Shown here piece after piece: positions 23,669 to 32,300 of a DNA stretch of 64,000 bases; positions within the stretch are counted from its first letter, which is position 1; each line of letters opens with the position of its first letter. A program made the position numbers and the translations under genes. The stretch is from JAHJDO01 sp964437505 (GTDB lineage: Bacteria > JAHJDO01): the NCBI GenBank assembly GCA_964437505.1, contig CAYTGU010000008.1, positions 11,845 to 75,844 of the forward strand. The letters are read 5' to 3'. The notes beneath the pieces are model-generated. The model worked only from the letters and a program-made list of their open reading frames with translations, was not told the origin of the DNA and made no database searches.

Positions 23669-25387
23669 TCACTGAATCTTTTTATTGTACTCTTTAACTA
23701 ATTTATTACGAGTATTCAAATCCCGCTCATACTTACTATATAAACTTTGATAAGCGGAATAATCCTTTTGGTATGACTCTAAAATAGAATTATGGCTATT
23801 TATTACCTCATTGTATTCATTTGCGATCTTATCCTTCCTAAACTTGGCTTCGTTGTGCCTTGTTTTTAAACTTCCGGCTTCTCTTTTTAATCTCTTCATG
23901 TCCTCATTCTTTGATTTCATTGATGACTTCAAAACTAACAATTTAGCTTCTTTTTCTTTAATAGATTTCGCAAGTTCATCAATTCTTGTTTTTAATTGAT
24001 AAGTGCTAGAAGTTGTGCTTTTTTTGCTTGAATAAGAAGATGTGCTCGATGACGAAGATTTGTTGTTAGTTGTATCATCAGACAAACTAACCATAAAAAT
24101 TATAAACCCAAAGAATACAACCCATCCAATGATATACTTCCAATTTGAACTAGAAGGTGATTTAACAGGCTCCTTATGGCCTTTCGAGTCTGAGGTTGAC
24201 TGTGTAGAGGATACTTGCTCATAGTAACTTCTGCTTAAACGTTCCATTTCCATATTGCGTTTTACAATCTCTTTATCTTTCGCAAACTTTTGTTTAGTAT
24301 ATATTGATCCGGCATACTCAAGAGCTTTTTTTATCATTTCATACGCACAAACATGACCAACTTCTGTATCTTCTTGTGAAAGAGAATGGTCAGATGCTAA
24401 AATATTATTTAGGGCGATTGCACTATCTCTTATAACATCTGCAAGGTCATCTTTTGCTAATGCAAAATCTGAAACAGTGTTGATATCGACTAAATTACCT
24501 TCGTAAAGGATATCTGTGATATTACTAACTAACTTATAATAAAGATTACATATGTCCTTATCTGAACCCTTCGCATCTCTTCCAATTTTTAAAAGTTCAT
24601 TTGATGCAATTTGCGAATGTCTTTTAAGTGAATCTATATGTGATGTTAGTACTCTATTAAACCCTTTTCTTAAAACATCAGAAGGAAAAGCAGAACCATT
24701 TAATAATCCAGAATGTTGTTTTGTTTTTTCGTAATCTTTTAAACCCAATGCCTGAGATGTAAACATGAAATTTGGTTTTGCTATGTCCTGAAGAAAGTTA
24801 TCACATATTTCATCAACTTTCATTGTTGATAACCTTGGATCATTGATTCTTTTTGCTTTTTTATTAACTATAGTCCAAAAATTTTCTTCTGATGTAATTG
24901 AAGTAAATCTATTAATAGCAAACCTCCAATTTTTCCAATGGGTTTCATTTAACTTAATATTTCTCTTTTTCTTTTCTAGTCCAATAACACTACTATGTGC
25001 TAGAATCGTCTGATTCATATAAGCAGATATGGATTTTTCATCAAAAGTATTTGATGTGAGTAATGTTTTCCATGTATTATGTGCAGCCTGTCTGTTATTC
25101 TGGATTAAATAATTAATAGCACGTTTATCACAATCCGTATCAAACCAGAACCAAAATATCTCTTCCATTAACCTAGTAATGGGATTTTCTAATTGTTGCA
25201 AAGCATTTATGACATTTTGTTCGCTCCTATCTATCGGACCCATCCATGGAAAATCATATTCATATGCTACATCCATCCCTAGAGATTTTTTTACCTTGAT
25301 TTCATTAACATGATGCACTATCTCTTTCATCGAAGCACTGGGTTTGAGGCCTAATATTCGAAACGCATTATTTTGGTATCTGAGCAT
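23669..25387 (-). CDS. J-like membrane protein lacking HPD, with coiled coil
   Basis: 572 residues. Residues 7-30 (NAFRILGLKPSASMKEIVHH) copy helix I-II of a J domain, but the His-Pro-Asp needed to trigger Hsp70 is absent; YEYDFPWMGPIDRSEQ stands there. A helical region of about 350 residues follows, then one transmembrane helix (about 413-432, WKYIIGWVVFFGFIIFMVSL), a Ser-rich linker and a long coiled coil (about 462-572). GGGAG precedes the ATG. As first gene of the chaperone set, 35 bases after the SLOG gene, it is probably the membrane-bound docking or targeting partner of the Hsp70. Whether it stimulates ATP hydrolysis without HPD is open. Confidence 0.75.
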   Translation of the reverse strand: MLRYQNNAFRILGLKPSASMKEIVHHVNEIKVKKSLGMDVAYEYDFPWMGPIDRSEQNVINALQQLENPITRLMEEIFWFWFDTDCDKRAINYLIQNNRQAAHNTWKTLLTSNTFDEKSISAYMNQTILAHSSVIGLEKKKRNIKLNETHWKNWRFAINRFTSITSEENFWTIVNKKAKRINDPRLSTMKVDEICDNFLQDIAKPNFMFTSQALGLKDYEKTKQHSGLLNGSAFPSDVLRKGFNRVLTSHIDSLKRHSQIASNELLKIGRDAKGSDKDICNLYYKLVSNITDILYEGNLVDINTVSDFALAKDDLADVIRDSAIALNNILASDHSLSQEDTEVGHVCAYEMIKKALEYAGSIYTKQKFAKDKEIVKRNMEMERLSRSYYEQVSSTQSTSDSKGHKEPVKSPSSSNWKYIIGWVVFFGFIIFMVSLSDDTTNNKSSSSSTSSYSSKKSTTSSTYQLKTRIDELAKSIKEKEAKLLVLKSSMKSKNEDMKRLKREAGSLKTRHNEAKFRKDKIANEYNEVINSHNSILESYQKDYSAYQSLYSKYERDLNTRNKLVKEYNKKIQ

Positions 25388-25422
25388 TTAATCTCCCGTA
25401 GAACAAGTTTGTTTTTTTAGGT

Positions 25423-26097
25423 TTATATTTTCCCAGTCACCTTAAAATTCTTACAATTACGGCAATTCCAACCAGTAAAAGGTTCTTTTATCTGGACTTT
25501 TTTGGGAATACGAATTCGTGGCTCATAATCCGGACAATCTGGAATATAATAAGATCCTTTCTTGATTTTACCTATTGACCTGGGAGTAATCTCTTTACCC
25601 TGCATTTTCTTACCCATACATTTATACGTGTTATTAACTCGATTGCTCAGTAAAGTGCCGAGATAGTCTTTTGCTATTAAATAGAGAGGACTCTTACTTT
25701 CCCGAGGACCTGCAATATTTAATGTCTCTATACTATTATCCTTAATCCAAGAATTGAATTCTTCTTTTGTTTCTGCAGTTATACTATCTAGATCAATAAT
25801 AAATAAAGTTTTTTTATGTTTCTTGCAGAGGTTTGCTGTAAGTAGTGTTCCTCCGCTTAATTCGCCTTTATTGATTATAAGCGTTCCGTCTGATTCTATT
25901 AGATTTTTCTCTGTTCTCTCTTTATAATTTGAAGTGGCCGTTTCTATTAAGTTATAGTTACCGGAGATCTTGCCGTCTTCAGCTTTTCTTCCCTTTGGGC
26001 AATATCCGCCATGTGGTATTCGATTTTCTATTGCAAAGTCGAGACCTGCTCTATCTACTCCTGTTTGGCCACCAGATATAATCTTTTTTACTTCCAT
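25423..26097 (-). CDS. SLOG-family protein (cpYpsA / putative molybdenum-carrier-like)
   Basis: 224 residues. Residues 1-150 are a SLOG Rossmann-type domain: ISGGQTGVDRAGLDFAIEN, GYCPKGRKAEDG, GTLIINKGELSGGTLL and LNIAGPRESKSP. These match the cpYpsA (putative molybdenum carrier) family, whose members bind nucleotide-like ligands and recur in conflict systems. A C-terminal extension adds a basic stretch and a Cys pair (WNCRNCKNF) that could bind zinc. The start overlaps the upstream thermonuclease stop by 10 bases. A decayed copy of this same gene pair lies at 12067-12250. A role in sensing or making a nucleotide signal is inference. Confidence 0.82.
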   Translation of the reverse strand: MEVKKIISGGQTGVDRAGLDFAIENRIPHGGYCPKGRKAEDGKISGNYNLIETATSNYKERTEKNLIESDGTLIINKGELSGGTLLTANLCKKHKKTLFIIDLDSITAETKEEFNSWIKDNSIETLNIAGPRESKSPLYLIAKDYLGTLLSNRVNNTYKCMGKKMQGKEITPRSIGKIKKGSYYIPDCPDYEPRIRIPKKVQIKEPFTGWNCRNCKNFKVTGKI

Positions 26098-26651
26098 AAC
26101 CCCCTCTTATTCTCTCTCGCTTCTTTTTCATATTTCCTGAACTGCTCAAGATATTTAAAAGAATAGCGAGTATAAGCATGTCCATATCCCTGCTTAATTA
26201 GCTCGGCATTGAGAAACGTGCCATCTTTCAGGTAAACATAGGCTAAAACCCTGCCATATCTGTCTTTTCTTTGCCAATCATACTCAAGCCTAACCTTCTT
26301 ACCTTCTACCATTTTTTTAGTAAAATTCGAGGCTTCTTTGCCGAAGTATTCTACTGGTTTTCTTGGATGAACAGTCTCCGGGGTATCAACGCCAATAAGT
26401 CTGACTTTACCGATTCCTTTGACAACGATAGTGTCTCCATCAACTACTCGTGTGCAAACGAAAGTTTCAGAATAAGCTAGAGTTCTAGTTAAGCTGCATA
26501 TCAATAGTAATAGAAAAAATATTTTTATATTTTTTCTTACCCTATTCCTTAGCTTGATCGGGAAACTCAGTGTTTTATGTGTTTTACTGATGTTCATAAA
26601 AGGAGTATGTTTAATTTCACCCATTTTTGGGGGCTTACTCAGACTTTTCAT
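26088..26651 (-). CDS. Secreted thermonuclease (SNase family)
   Basis: 187 residues as drawn. A hydrophobic export segment lies at about 43-60 (KIFFLLLLICSLTRTLAYS), so a later start (Met19 or beyond) may be the real one; none of the starts has a good Shine-Dalgarno sequence. The nuclease core carries RVVDGDTIVVKGIGKVRLIG, VDTPE and RYGRVLAYVY with all three catalytic positions. It should degrade DNA or RNA outside the cytoplasm. It is closely related to the gene at 12693 and to the remnant at 12169. The 10-base overlap with the SLOG start implies coupled expression, which is unusual for a secreted and a cytosolic protein. Confidence 0.87.
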   Translation of the reverse strand: MKSLSKPPKMGEIKHTPFMNISKTHKTLSFPIKLRNRVRKNIKIFFLLLLICSLTRTLAYSETFVCTRVVDGDTIVVKGIGKVRLIGVDTPETVHPRKPVEYFGKEASNFTKKMVEGKKVRLEYDWQRKDRYGRVLAYVYLKDGTFLNAELIKQGYGHAYTRYSFKYLEQFRKYEKEARENKRGLWK

Positions 26652-26680
26652 TTACTTTTGATAGTACCCATGCAATCAAA

Positions 26681-27484
26681 TTAATTCATTTTTGTGAAAT
26701 CGAAGTCAGTTAACCTATATGTGCAATGTTTCCTGCTATACGAATAAACTAAGCTTCGAAACTGAAGTACCTCGGTCCACTCTGAAAGTCCAAGGAATTT
26801 AGGGATACTCTCAGGAGATATGAGGTTTAGAACGATATTAACAAGACCATCGCCATCCACATCTTTTAAGGAATAACGTCGTTCCCATACATCTGGTTCA
26901 GGAGCTAGTCTACCATCCCCTGGTTCTCCGCCAATATACCCATTCAAGTCTATCTCAAAAATACATCGAAATTGCTCTGTGCCAACTTTAAATACCGAGA
27001 GTTTCTTAACATAAACACAAGTCCCTCTTCCTTCTCCAGATTCAATGAAAACTTCATCTATGCCATCAGAATCAATATCCATACCATAGAGAGTAAATAT
27101 CTCATAGGATGCGTTTATGTATTTCCCAAAGGTGCTAGAGCCATCGCCGTTAATTACAATTTTAAACCCATCCTTGCAACAGTAATATATAGGAGCCTCA
27201 TCTTCGGGATTGAGCTGAGTAATCGTTAGAACTGACTTATAATCTGAAGAAAGCCAGTGGCCTTCTATGCTCCCTGGCTCAGTCAAAAGAGAAGTAGTAG
27301 GTTTCTGGGAATTTGCCATATCGAAAAAGGATCTGTTTGCATACACTCCGCCAAAAGCAGATCTATCCCCATAAGAAATGGTTTTTTCCATGGTATAATT
27401 TGTTGCATGGTTACATGAAACTAAGAAAACTAGAAAAAAGATCGGGCTGATATAAAAGATTGTAATTCTACTCGATAGCTTCAT
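26681..27484 (-). CDS. Lipoprotein with FG-GAP/calcium-loop repeats
   Basis: 267 residues from the ATG at 27484. The lipobox is FLVSC near residue 24 (IFFLVFLVSCNHATN). Two Asp-rich loops, GMDIDSDGIDEVFIESGEG and LKDVDGDGLVNIVLNL, look like the calcium-binding blades of FG-GAP/VCBS proteins. It is therefore an exported, possibly surface-exposed protein. The function is unknown. It lies 73 bases after the NfeD-like gene and 29 bases before the thermonuclease gene. Confidence 0.65.
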   Translation of the reverse strand: MKLSSRITIFYISPIFFLVFLVSCNHATNYTMEKTISYGDRSAFGGVYANRSFFDMANSQKPTTSLLTEPGSIEGHWLSSDYKSVLTITQLNPEDEAPIYYCCKDGFKIVINGDGSSTFGKYINASYEIFTLYGMDIDSDGIDEVFIESGEGRGTCVYVKKLSVFKVGTEQFRCIFEIDLNGYIGGEPGDGRLAPEPDVWERRYSLKDVDGDGLVNIVLNLISPESIPKFLGLSEWTEVLQFRSLVYSYSRKHCTYRLTDFDFTKMN

Positions 27485-27557
27485 AGTGTTCTTTCGTTCA
27501 ATGTAGGACAAGTTTCAATTTTTTCACATCCTTCCTTCTTCACATCCTTCATAGAGG

Positions 27558-28040
27558 TTATTGACCATCAGTCTTTTCTAATGGTCTCACAACTAATGCA
27601 GTACCCTGCTTTACATCAACAACAACCACTTGAGTGCCCCGTGGAATAACGGCCCCACTATATGCCATGGCATTAATTCTCTTTCCCTCGATCTCCACTT
27701 TGCCAATAGGTCTTAAGATAGATACCGCTTTCCCCGACTTTCCTATGTATTGCTTGATGTTCATCTTTATGGTATCGACTCCACCAGCAGTATAAGATGA
27801 AGTCAGGTTATTAAGCTTGTGATGGGTCAATATCGCGCCCTGGACAGCGACAAATACCCAGATAATACCAAACAAGCCAAAATCCATAAAACTTACTACC
27901 AGACTAGACATTATGAGAATGTATCCAATAACTACTAGGATAATACCGCTAAACATGTATGGTGATTCGTCATCTCGAATAATACAATTTGAAAGAAAGA
28001 GTAATCCTATTCCAACTATATAAAACAATAAGGTTCTCAT
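27558..28040 (-). CDS. NfeD-like membrane protein
   Basis: 160 residues: three hydrophobic helices in the first 80 residues (LFYIVGIGLLFLSNC and following), then an NfeD-type OB fold. Landmarks are YIGKSGKAVSILRPIGKVEI, INAMAYSGAVIPRGTQVVVV and ALVVRPL. NfeD proteins pair with SPFH (stomatin-like) proteins in membrane microdomains. Its start overlaps the TPR gene by 4 bases. A second NfeD lies at 30804. Confidence 0.8.
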   Translation of the reverse strand: MRTLLFYIVGIGLLFLSNCIIRDDESPYMFSGIILVVIGYILIMSSLVVSFMDFGLFGIIWVFVAVQGAILTHHKLNNLTSSYTAGGVDTIKMNIKQYIGKSGKAVSILRPIGKVEIEGKRINAMAYSGAVIPRGTQVVVVDVKQGTALVVRPLEKTDGQ

Positions 28041-29506
28041 ATCAGCTCCTTTCTTAGAATATTAATAATTTCTTTTGTCCTTTCTATTCTAGGATCAAAA
28101 GTAAAAATATAACCATTTGGAACATCTATCAGTGGAGAATTGTCACGACGACGCAGTTCAAAAGATTTTTTTTCGTTTTTTGATGATTGACCCTCAGAAG
28201 ATGACACTACAAGGACTTCTGTAATGTCTGAGTAATCAATAGTGGCAATGCGAACATTGTTAGCGTTCGACGTGGCATCAATATCATTAATAATTCTTCT
28301 GCTTATATGAGCTCCAGACTTAACTGTTTGACCAAGCCCCTTAATGCCCTTACCTATTTTCCTTTCCTCAAAGCTACTAATTGTTTTGCCCAAGTCAATC
28401 ATACTATCAGCTAGTTTATCTAAGTAATCCAAGTAGTTAAATTTCGATTCATATGCTATAGCAATTATTTTTTCATTAGTGAAGATCATCATACGATAAT
28501 AATTATTCCACTTCAGTCTGGAGGTGGAATCTCTGTAATGGCCGAACAAGCGAAATAAAATTTCTTCATTTTCATTGAGTTTAGCTCTGATTCTCGGTTC
28601 GTTAGCAAAATAGACAGCTTCACAGACATTCTGAAAGTGTCGTTGGGTTGTAGACCAATTATTCCACGATATATTATCAGCTCTCTCCCACGCATGCCTC
28701 ACATCTGTCCACTTTCCAAGACGTAGATTAATGCTCCCCAGACATCTATACGCTATCGAATTATCTTTTTTGATTTGCAGGCTTTGCTGGAGTATTTGTG
28801 ACGCTTCCTTGATCATGCCAAGGATAATGTAAGTTCGGGCTAACTGATTCATAATGTGCACGTTATCAGGATCAATCTCTAATGCTATTTCATACTCCTT
28901 TCGAGCCGAGTTGACCTCGTCTAATCCTGAATATGCGATGCCTTTCTCCAAGTGGAACTCTGCGACGTGTTCGCCAAATTGTTCTGCTGATTTTATTTCC
29001 TGCAGGGCAAGGGCATATTGGCCACGCTGGTTGTAAATGCGTGATAGTTCGTACCGAGCATCATAATTCCGCGGATTGATCTCAAGAGCTTTTCTAAATC
29101 TAATTATTGCCTTATTGATTTTCCTTTCTGAAACATACAAGCGACCATGTTCAAGATATGTTTCGCTAAGAATTGGTTTTAATTTTAATGCTTTGCGAAT
29201 AAAGAAAAGAGCTTTCAAGTGATTATTTTGCAAACGGTAGGCACGAGCAATTAGCACATATGCTCTTGCATCAGTCTTTTTTAGCTCAACAGCCCGCCTG
29301 GCCTCAGTTATCGCCTCAATATATCTCCCTTCAGTAAGCAAGACTTCAGCTGTTCGAATATACCGTGATAACTTGAACTGTTTAGTTATCACAACGATTC
29401 CAGTTAGTACCAGTATCGTTAGTAATACACTAATTAGAATTAAAAGATGCTTGTCGATTTTCTCTATTATCAATGATATTTTATGGATAATTGGATAACC
29501 TTTCAT
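28037..29506 (-). CDS. Membrane-anchored TPR protein with C-terminal PH-like domain
   Basis: 489 residues. One transmembrane helix sits at about 18-40 (LLILISVLLTILVLTGIVVI). At least seven TPR units follow (for example RYIEAITEARRAVELKKTDA and KINKAIIRFRKALEINPRN). A C-terminal beta-rich PH-like segment starts near YYRMMIFTNEKIIAIAYESK and ends with NGYIFTFDP. It is probably a membrane scaffold. It is the first gene after a good promoter, with short gaps or overlaps all the way to 12.2 kb, so it may head the whole cluster. Confidence 0.75.
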   Translation of the reverse strand: MKGYPIIHKISLIIEKIDKHLLILISVLLTILVLTGIVVITKQFKLSRYIRTAEVLLTEGRYIEAITEARRAVELKKTDARAYVLIARAYRLQNNHLKALFFIRKALKLKPILSETYLEHGRLYVSERKINKAIIRFRKALEINPRNYDARYELSRIYNQRGQYALALQEIKSAEQFGEHVAEFHLEKGIAYSGLDEVNSARKEYEIALEIDPDNVHIMNQLARTYIILGMIKEASQILQQSLQIKKDNSIAYRCLGSINLRLGKWTDVRHAWERADNISWNNWSTTQRHFQNVCEAVYFANEPRIRAKLNENEEILFRLFGHYRDSTSRLKWNNYYRMMIFTNEKIIAIAYESKFNYLDYLDKLADSMIDLGKTISSFEERKIGKGIKGLGQTVKSGAHISRRIINDIDATSNANNVRIATIDYSDITEVLVVSSSEGQSSKNEKKSFELRRRDNSPLIDVPNGYIFTFDPRIERTKEIINILRKELI

Positions 29507-29568
29507 CTCATTAAGTTCTAATTGTTTGCCATTGTAATCGATGTGCCTTTCAAATAAAATATATATGC

Positions 29569-29597
29569 ATTTTATGATTACTCACGTTCAAAGTCAA
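29569..29597 (-). promoter_or_regulatory. Sigma70-type promoter heading the cluster
   Basis: On the minus strand, TTGACT (29592-29597) and TAAAAT (29569-29574) are 17 bases apart and lie about 63 bases before the TPR gene start at 29506. The remaining gap to 29808 (302 bases in total) holds nothing I recognise; its base composition is less AT-rich than its surroundings. Confidence 0.6.
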
Positions 29598-29808
29598 ACT
29601 ATACGTGTGATTGGAACTGAATACGTAGATCATAACCCACCCATATGCAAACCATTAGCCAGCAGAGAAAGTGGCTTGTACATGCCTCTGCATGGCTAGA
29701 TGGAGCTATAATAGCGGGAATGAGTAAACGAAAGTTCAATGTTTGGCATCACCAGTCGACATGGAGCGATAGAGGAATGCCAATCGGGTGCATGCCATTG
29801 TTGGGCAA

Positions 29809-30807
29809 TCAAGTATTCAGTTGCTTGTTCTGGTCGAACATGTCACGGATACTTCCGACAGAACCAATGAGAGCTGATGCTTCGTAAGGCATGTAGACGA
29901 CTTTATTCGCTTTTCCACTAACCATTTCCTTCATGGTTTCAATGTACTTAAGAGCGAGCAGATATGTCGTCGGATTACCCCCTGATTCCGTGATTGCTTT
30001 GGTCACCCTTGTAACCGCTTCAGCCTCGGCCACGGCCACCTTTACCCTCGCTTCCGCTTCACCAGTGGCTTTCAAAACCAACGACTGTTTCAGACCTTCC
30101 GCCTTGTTGATCTCAGACTGCCTAATGCCTTCGGCTTCAAGTATGGCTGCCTGCTTCCGTCCCTCGGCTTCAAGTATAGTTGCTCGCCGATCACGCTCAG
30201 CTCGCATTTGCTTTTCCATGGCAGTCATCACATCTTTTGGCGGAGTGATGTCCTGAAGCTCAACCCGATTAACTTTGACTCCCCATTTGTCCGAAGCTTC
30301 GTCAAGAATTGTACGGAGTTTGTGGTTGATGGTGTCACGGGAAGTAAGCGTATTATCCAGATCCAGTTCACCAATGACATTACGAAGAGTTGTCTGGGTC
30401 AGTTTTTCGACAGCATCCGGCAAGTTGGCAATTTCATATACTGCACGCTTAGGGTCTGTGATTTGAAAGTACAGCAGGGCATTGATCTCAATGCCTACGT
30501 TGTCTTTTGTAATTACGTTTTGACTTGGGAAATCATACACAGTTTCGCGCAAATCAATACGAGTTACGGTGTCCTTCCGTACGATTGTATTGCCATCTAC
30601 ATCTGTCTTAATAAATCTCCACTCAATCGAACGTGGAACGTCAAATATCGGCCATATGACGTTGATACCTGATGAGAGAGTTCGGTGGTAGCGTCCGAGT
30701 CGTTCAATAACCATCGTTTCCGATTGTCGGATGATCTTGAAGCCCTTGATTGCAAAGATGATCACGAAGACAACCAACGTTCCGATAATGACAAGCGGCA
30801 TATTCAT
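29809..30807 (-). CDS. SPFH/band-7 protein (paraslipin, QmcA-like)
   Basis: 332 residues from the ATG at 30807 (AAGGAGGTG seven bases upstream, overlapping the nfeD stop as ATGA). An N-terminal membrane helix (VIIGTLVVFVIIFAIKGF) is followed by the band-7 domain: SETMVIERLGRYHRTLSSGI, TRIDLRETVYDFPSQNVIT and VKVNRVELQDITPPKDV. A long Ala/Glu-rich flotillin-type coil (ATILEAEGRKQAAILEAEG) follows. Such proteins build oligomeric membrane rings with NfeD. Base composition is less AT-rich than in neighbouring genes, suggesting separate acquisition. Confidence 0.93.
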   Translation of the reverse strand: MNMPLVIIGTLVVFVIIFAIKGFKIIRQSETMVIERLGRYHRTLSSGINVIWPIFDVPRSIEWRFIKTDVDGNTIVRKDTVTRIDLRETVYDFPSQNVITKDNVGIEINALLYFQITDPKRAVYEIANLPDAVEKLTQTTLRNVIGELDLDNTLTSRDTINHKLRTILDEASDKWGVKVNRVELQDITPPKDVMTAMEKQMRAERDRRATILEAEGRKQAAILEAEGIRQSEINKAEGLKQSLVLKATGEAEARVKVAVAEAEAVTRVTKAITESGGNPTTYLLALKYIETMKEMVSGKANKVVYMPYEASALIGSVGSIRDMFDQNKQLNT

Positions 30808-31268
30808 GATACTGCACCTCCTTTTTCTGTTGTTATTGCTTCGACCACGACCTTGCACCCAATCACTTCCCGGACAGTTACCTTCTGCCCGACATCAACT
30901 CTTGATTCATCTGGCGTGGAGGCACTCCAGATTTCACCACCAATCTTGACCATTCCAGTTCCAGATAGAAGGTCAATGACTTCCGTGACTATGCAAGATT
31001 TGCCGACTAACGCATCGGCGTTCGTCCTTATCTTTGCCTCTCGTCCATAGAAATGCCGGATTATCAACGGTCTGATGACAAGGGCTGTGCCTCCAGTGGC
31101 TATTCCGAACACCAGCAACTGTATTTTGAACGTTACGTCTGCGCCTGCAAACGGAGCCACTATCAAGCATGCAGTGCCGAAGACTCCAACCACAAAACCG
31201 GGTGTGAAAATTTCAAAGATCCAGAGCACAATGCCAGCGATAACCCATATGTGCCATAGTTCAAGCAT
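30804..31268 (-). CDS. nfeD: NfeD protein (short form)
   Basis: 154 residues from the ATG at 31268 (AAGGA upstream). It has the layout of short NfeD: membrane helices (IAGIVLWIFEIFTPGFVVGV and following), then an OB fold (LVGKSCIVTEVID, GMVKIGGEIWSASTPDE, REVIGCKVVVEAI). It overlaps the SPFH gene by 4 bases, the standard nfeD-SPFH operon. The pair is thought to shape membrane domains; a protease-bearing long NfeD domain is absent. Confidence 0.9.
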   Translation of the reverse strand: MLELWHIWVIAGIVLWIFEIFTPGFVVGVFGTACLIVAPFAGADVTFKIQLLVFGIATGGTALVIRPLIIRHFYGREAKIRTNADALVGKSCIVTEVIDLLSGTGMVKIGGEIWSASTPDESRVDVGQKVTVREVIGCKVVVEAITTEKGGAVS

Positions 31269-31415
31269 TAGCATCCTTCTTTCGTTATCTTGTCGCCCAA
31301 CATATATCATTGAGCCGTTACTATTCTTTTGATAAAGATAGCATACAATTATGTGAAATATCAAGAAATATCCCCTTTTTATAGAAAAATTCTGTGCGGA
31401 GCGGAGATATACAAA

Positions 31416-31449
31416 ATAAACACCCCTAATCCTTCTCCCTAGGGGCGTG
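31416..31449 (-). terminator. Candidate intrinsic terminator after truncated comM
   Basis: CCCCTA (31423-31428) pairs with TAGGGG (31440-31445) around an 11-base loop. Read on the minus strand, the stem is followed by TGTTTATTTTG. It lies about 60 bases past the stop of the comM fragment. Confidence 0.5.
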
Positions 31450-31506
31450 AATTCAGGTGATTTTAGGGTAAATTAGACTTGAGATAGGCTCTCAGTAAGC
31501 TGAAAT

Positions 31507-32187
31507 TCATATGTCGTATTGCGTCCATGTTGTAAGAAGATTATGCCCGCCCCCTATTGCAATCTCTATTGCTCTCTTTACATGCTGCTGCCCTTTAACA
31601 TCTGAAAAATCAACATCATATACAGAGTTCATCCTAAAAATCTCTTCAATATCCACTTTAAAAGGCGGAATATCTTCTACCTGATTTATGAAATCTACTG
31701 TTTGCTGAAGATTTTCCAACGGATATGTATTTATTTGATCTACAACAGCTGCTTCCTGAATGTTATTTACCGGTACGCAAAGAGAATGACCGCTGTTCCC
31801 CTTAATTGTTAGCGCCATTGGCAAGACTCCCTTAACAGGCCTAATGTCACCATCCAGCGAGAGTTCTCCAACAAAACAATGTTTACTCATAGTTTGACTG
31901 CTTATATAGCCGGAACATGCAAGTATTCCTAAAGCAATAGGCAGATCAAACGCTGAACCCTCTTTTTTGAGTTCTGCTGGTGCCAAATTAATTGTTATCC
32001 TTTTTTGAGGAAAAACAAATCCTGAATTCTTTATCGCAGCTTTAACCCTGTCACGGCTCTCTTTTACAGCATTGTCAGGAAGCCCGACAATTGTAACTGA
32101 TGGCAAGCCGTTAGCTACATCAGCTTCTATCTCTATTAACTTACCGCCAATTCCAACAACTGCACAACCATAAACTTTTGCAAACAT
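31507..32187 (-). pseudogene. comM: Truncated comM (YifB Mg-chelatase-like ATPase), N-terminal part only
   Basis: 226 residues instead of about 500. The N-terminal domain is normal (MFAKVYGCAVVGIGGKLIEI, VGLPDNAVKESRDRVKAA, LAPAELKKEGSAFDLPIALG, GELSLDGDIRPVKGVLP) up to KRAIEIAIGGGHNLL. In ComM/YifB proteins the next residues are the Walker A loop (GPPGxGKT). Here the frame instead runs TTWTQYDI and stops. The break is sharp and the upstream part is undamaged, as expected from a recent insertion or deletion. ComM is a helicase used in natural transformation; this fragment has no ATPase core and cannot function. Confidence 0.9.
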
Positions 32188-32300
32188 ATCCCCACCACAT
32201 AATTTATCGTTATTCTATTATTATGGAAGTTGACAATCAAGAGCTATTCTTTGCCTACCACAACATAAGGACGAATTTTTTCGAGTTTCTTTGGGCTAAT

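Noticed and set aside
29645..29887. 80-residue plus-strand open frame
   Set aside because: It overlaps the 3' end of the SPFH gene, has no ribosome-binding site or recognisable motif, and most likely arises from the less AT-rich sequence.
30208..30672. 154-residue plus-strand open frame
   Set aside because: It lies antisense to the band-7 domain of the SPFH gene, whose motifs are complete.
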